Assembly: GCA_050331475.1 (NCBI GenBank)
Contig: JBHJGU010000077.1
Location: 1 to 16,974, forward strand
Direction of reading: 5' to 3'
DNA length: 16,974 nt
Origin: JBHJGU01 sp050331475
GTDB lineage: Bacteria > Pseudomonadota > Alphaproteobacteria > Caulobacterales > Maricaulaceae
The notes under the pieces were generated by a model. It saw nothing but the letters and a program-made list of their open reading frames with translations. It searched no databases and was not told where the DNA came from. Shown here in pieces: positions 15,075-16,974 of the stretch; within the stretch, counting starts at the first letter, position 1; the number at the start of each line of letters is the position of its first letter. The position numbers and the translations under genes were made by a program.

Positions 15075-15094
15075 GGTCGCCGGCGCCTAAGTGA
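14684..15094 (+). CDS. Small predicted lipoprotein, possible immunity partner
   Basis: A 136-residue protein of unrecognised family. The N-terminus has lysines, a hydrophobic core (IPIYFFCGLLSA) and a lipobox LSAC with lipidation at Cys28, so it should be a membrane-anchored periplasmic lipoprotein. The mature part is rich in Asp, Tyr and Lys and has four more cysteines (50, 81, 108, 129), enough for two disulphides. It starts within the stop of the peptidase-like gene (ATGA), so the two are translationally coupled. A periplasmic protein coupled to a wall-cutting enzyme without a signal peptide is the arrangement of effector-immunity pairs. A spanin-like role is less likely, since the protein is long and not proline-rich. 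The last five codons (SPAPK) have host-like GC-rich composition. Confidence 0.68.
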   Translation: MKNTLTSNLKKLINQIPIYFFCGLLSACESHDKNNQDISDDYYSGKNELCVSSSLKSAQFQLRKIHLIRDYYNAYDFEDYCRVFGLYSKNQSIRRLKKKYFTASTSICNEIMDSNDLDLKLEYTEGHICDWSPAPK

Positions 15095-15207
15095 CGCCAG
15101 AAACGCTTTGTGACGGCTGGGTTCCTATGCCGCGCTTCACCCTTTCCCCCTGCGACAGGCCGTCCTAGGGTTAAGGTTCAATGACAGCCATTCGCGAGGG
15201 GGCGAAT

Positions 15208-16641
15208 ATGGAGGCGTTTTTCACGCTGGTGGACAATATCAGCGGTTTTATCTGGGGCGGGTCCTGGGGCGAGGCTCAGCTTCTGCCCGTACCGCCCATG
15301 GTGGTGGTGCTGCTCGGCACCGGACTTTATTTCATGGTGCGGCTCGGCGGCCGGCCCTTGCGGCGTTTAGGCCCCGCCTTTGGCCAGCTCTGGCGTGGTC
15401 GCGGCGCGCAAGAAGGCCAAGGCGAGATTAGCCCGTGGAACGCGCTCTCCACCGCGCTGTCGGGCCAGGTGGGCACAGGCAATCTCGCCGGCGTCGCCAC
15501 GGCCATCACGCTGGGCGGACCGGGCGCGATTTTCTGGATGTGGATCACGGCCCTCTTCGGCATGGCGGCGGCGTTCGCGGAAAGCTCGCTAGCCGTTAAG
15601 TTCCGGGAAAAACATCCCGCTGGTCACGTTCATGGCGGACCCATGTATTACATTAAGAACGCTTTAGGGCCGAAATGGACTTGGCTGGCGGTGTTTTTCT
15701 GCGTCGGCGCGCTGTTTTCCGCGCTCGCGACCGGTAACACGATCCAGGCCAATTCGGTGGCTAACGCCATGGTGCAAGCGGTTCCAGGCTTGCCGAATTG
15801 GGGCGCAGGGCTGATCGTCGCCGGCTTTGTATTCCTGGTGATCATCGGCGGGATTAAGTCGATCGGCGCGATTGCGGGCAAAGTCGTCCCCGCCATGGCG
15901 CTGTTCTACATGGTGTGCGCGATCACGGTCTTAGCGCTCCATGCGGACCAAATCCCTGCCGCCTTCGGCACAATCTTCACTTACGCGTTCGGCTTGGAGG
16001 AAGCCGCCGGCGGGATCGCCGGTTATGGCGTGCTCCAAGCGGTGCGGTTCGGCGTCGCTCGCGGGCTATTCTCCAACGAGGCGGGTCAAGGCTCCACCGC
16101 CATCGCCCACGCCGCGGCGCAGACGGACGATCCGGTGCGCCAGGGCGAGATCGCCATGCTGGGCACGTTTATCGACACCATCGTCATTTGCACCATGACG
16201 GCGCTGGCGATTCTCGTCGTGGACGGCTCCTTCGGCGCGGAGGGCGCGACCTACGCGTGGCAGGCGAGCGACCTGGCCGGGGTGCAGGTGACCTCTGCGG
16301 CGTTTTCCGAAGGCCTGCCCTTTGGATCGGTAATCATTGCAAGCGTGCTCGCGCTCTTCGCGTTCACCACGATCCTCGGGTGGGCGTATTACGCGGAAAC
16401 CGCATTGACCTATCTGGTGGGCGATCGATGGGCGGTGCCGTTCCGTTATGTCTGGGTCGTCGTGGTGTTTTTTGGCGCGCTGCAGCCGATCGACTTCGTC
16501 TGGCGCATGGGCGATATCGCCAACGCAGCGATGGCGTTCCCGAACCTCATCGCCATTCTAGCGCTTTCCGGGGTCGTGATCGCCATGGCCAAGGACGCGG
16601 CCGCCAAGCTGAAAGCGGCTAAGCCGCAAATCGCGGAATAG
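15208..16641 (+). CDS. Sodium:alanine/glycine symporter (AGCS family)
   Basis: A 477-residue inner-membrane carrier that imports alanine and/or glycine with Na+. About 11 hydrophobic segments are visible. Family signatures are GTGNLAGVA (89-97), GGPGAIFWMWITALFGM, the GGPMYYIKNALG loop and FSNEAGQGS (288-296) followed by AHAAAQTDDPVRQGEIAMLGTF. ATG 15208 is preceded by GAGGGGG at five bases and gives the usual MEAFFTLVDNISGF start. An in-frame ATG at 15181 with a weaker site would add nine residues. It stands alone between the AT-rich cassette and an intrinsic terminator; the 113-base upstream gap shows no riboswitch I can recognise. Confidence 0.94.
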   Translation: MEAFFTLVDNISGFIWGGSWGEAQLLPVPPMVVVLLGTGLYFMVRLGGRPLRRLGPAFGQLWRGRGAQEGQGEISPWNALSTALSGQVGTGNLAGVATAITLGGPGAIFWMWITALFGMAAAFAESSLAVKFREKHPAGHVHGGPMYYIKNALGPKWTWLAVFFCVGALFSALATGNTIQANSVANAMVQAVPGLPNWGAGLIVAGFVFLVIIGGIKSIGAIAGKVVPAMALFYMVCAITVLALHADQIPAAFGTIFTYAFGLEEAAGGIAGYGVLQAVRFGVARGLFSNEAGQGSTAIAHAAAQTDDPVRQGEIAMLGTFIDTIVICTMTALAILVVDGSFGAEGATYAWQASDLAGVQVTSAAFSEGLPFGSVIIASVLALFAFTTILGWAYYAETALTYLVGDRWAVPFRYVWVVVVFFGALQPIDFVWRMGDIANAAMAFPNLIAILALSGVVIAMAKDAAAKLKAAKPQIAE

Positions 16642-16673
16642 CTTAGGGCGGTCTTAACAGCGTCATAAATGAG

Positions 16674-16704
16674 AAAAGGCCGGTCCCGGGGGGGGCGGCC
16701 TTTT
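16674..16704 (+). terminator. Intrinsic terminator of the symporter gene
   Basis: A perfect 9-bp stem, AAAAGGCCG (16674-16682) with CGGCCTTTT (16696-16704), has a 13-base GC-rich loop and ends in a T-run, 32 bases after the symporter stop. The A-run on the left arm makes it potentially bidirectional. Confidence 0.88.
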
Positions 16705-16877
16705 GTCGTGGGCGTTCTCGACCTGGCGTGTGGCCGGGCCAGCTGAGCCGCCGGCGCTGGGGCGCGGGGGGGGCGAGGGCCGGCGATGGCGGCGGGGCCG
16801 CCGTCGGCGGAGGTGGAGCCGGAACCGCTTTAACGGACGGGACTGGAGCGGGCGCGACCGGCGGCGGGGGCGGCCCG

Positions 16878-16944
16878 GGCCCCCCCCCGCGGTTAAACCC
16901 GGGGGGGGGCCACAGCGGGTGGGGGGGGGGGGGGGGGCGGGGGG
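16878..16944. repeat. G/C homopolymer tract, likely low-quality sequence
   Basis: The stretch contains a run of nine C, a run of nine or more G, a run of about 17 G and further short G-runs in under 70 bases. Nothing similar occurs elsewhere in the window. Its position next to the window end suggests a contig edge with poor base calls rather than a biological repeat. Confidence 0.55.
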
Positions 16945-16974
16945 TGTGCCTAGCCTAACCGCGCAAAAGCAGGG

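Larger units (their letters stand above)
16643..16954 (-). other. Proline-rich open frame on the minus strand, uncertain
   Basis: The minus-strand frame ending in TAA (complement 16643-16645) is open up to 16954. Between ~16770 and 16870 it encodes a Pro/Ala/Val-rich stretch (PPPPPVAPAPVPSVKAVPAP and more), similar to linkers of TonB-like or periplasmic proteins. No start codon or domain is seen. The frame runs through the symporter terminator, and G/C homopolymers near 16880-16944 may hide frameshifts. It could be the tail of a real gene beyond the window or chance in GC-rich DNA. Confidence 0.25.

Noticed and set aside
13940..15105. Direct repeats flanking the AT-rich island (CTAAGT on both sides)
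   Set aside because: Only six bases are shared, which is expected by chance; no integrase is present.
16728..16958. Glycine-rich plus-strand frame
   Set aside because: It lies over G homopolymers after a terminator; the composition alone produces the Gly codons.
1..16974. CRISPR arrays, rRNA or insertion sequences
   Set aside because: No spaced short repeats, rRNA segments, transposase motifs or terminal inverted repeats were seen.

Overview
The window comes from a GC-rich alphaproteobacterial chromosome. The evidence is the conserved chain rnd-lptC-lptA-lptB-rpoN-hpf-ptsN, a long-form HPF, and an EF-P with its β-lysylation enzymes EpmA and EpmB. The style of the proteins suggests the Maricaulales/Hyphomonadaceae/Caulobacterales side of the class, but no rRNA is present, so that is an inference.

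Layout. 1-364 holds no recognisable gene. 365-2046 is a small unit of a TetR-type repressor and an exported α/β-hydrolase, with a near-perfect 20-bp palindrome (986-1005) between them. 2104-10989, read on the minus strand, is the chain efp, rnd, lptC, lptA, lptB, rpoN, hpf, ptsN: translation factor, exonuclease, LPS export, sigma-54, ribosome hibernation and nitrogen PTS. It is broken once. An 874-residue STAND/NACHT-like P-loop NTPase gene (3460-6084) lies on the plus strand between rpoN and hpf, and its stop codon overlaps that of rpoN.

11083-13927 on the plus strand carries epmA, a ribbon-helix-helix antitoxin, a PIN-domain toxin and epmB. The toxin-antitoxin pair sits inside the EF-P modification unit, and antitoxin/toxin and toxin/epmB are joined by 4-base start/stop overlaps. 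efp is divergent from epmA, so EF-P, the ligase that β-lysylates it and the aminomutase that makes β-lysine are side by side.

14061-15074 is a sharply AT-rich island. It holds a zinc peptidase-like protein with M15-type motifs and no signal peptide, then, with a 4-base overlap, a Cys-containing lipoprotein; a 57-codon hydrophobic ORF precedes them. This is the best candidate for an undescribed small system: an effector/immunity pair or a relic lysis cassette. 15208-16641 is a sodium:alanine/glycine symporter followed by a strong intrinsic terminator. The last ~230 bases are G/C homopolymer-rich and look unreliable; a proline-rich frame is visible on the minus strand.

The most notable points are the accessory insertions into conserved clusters: the NTPase in rpoN/hpf, the toxin-antitoxin pair in epmA/epmB, and the AT-rich cassette between epmB and the symporter.
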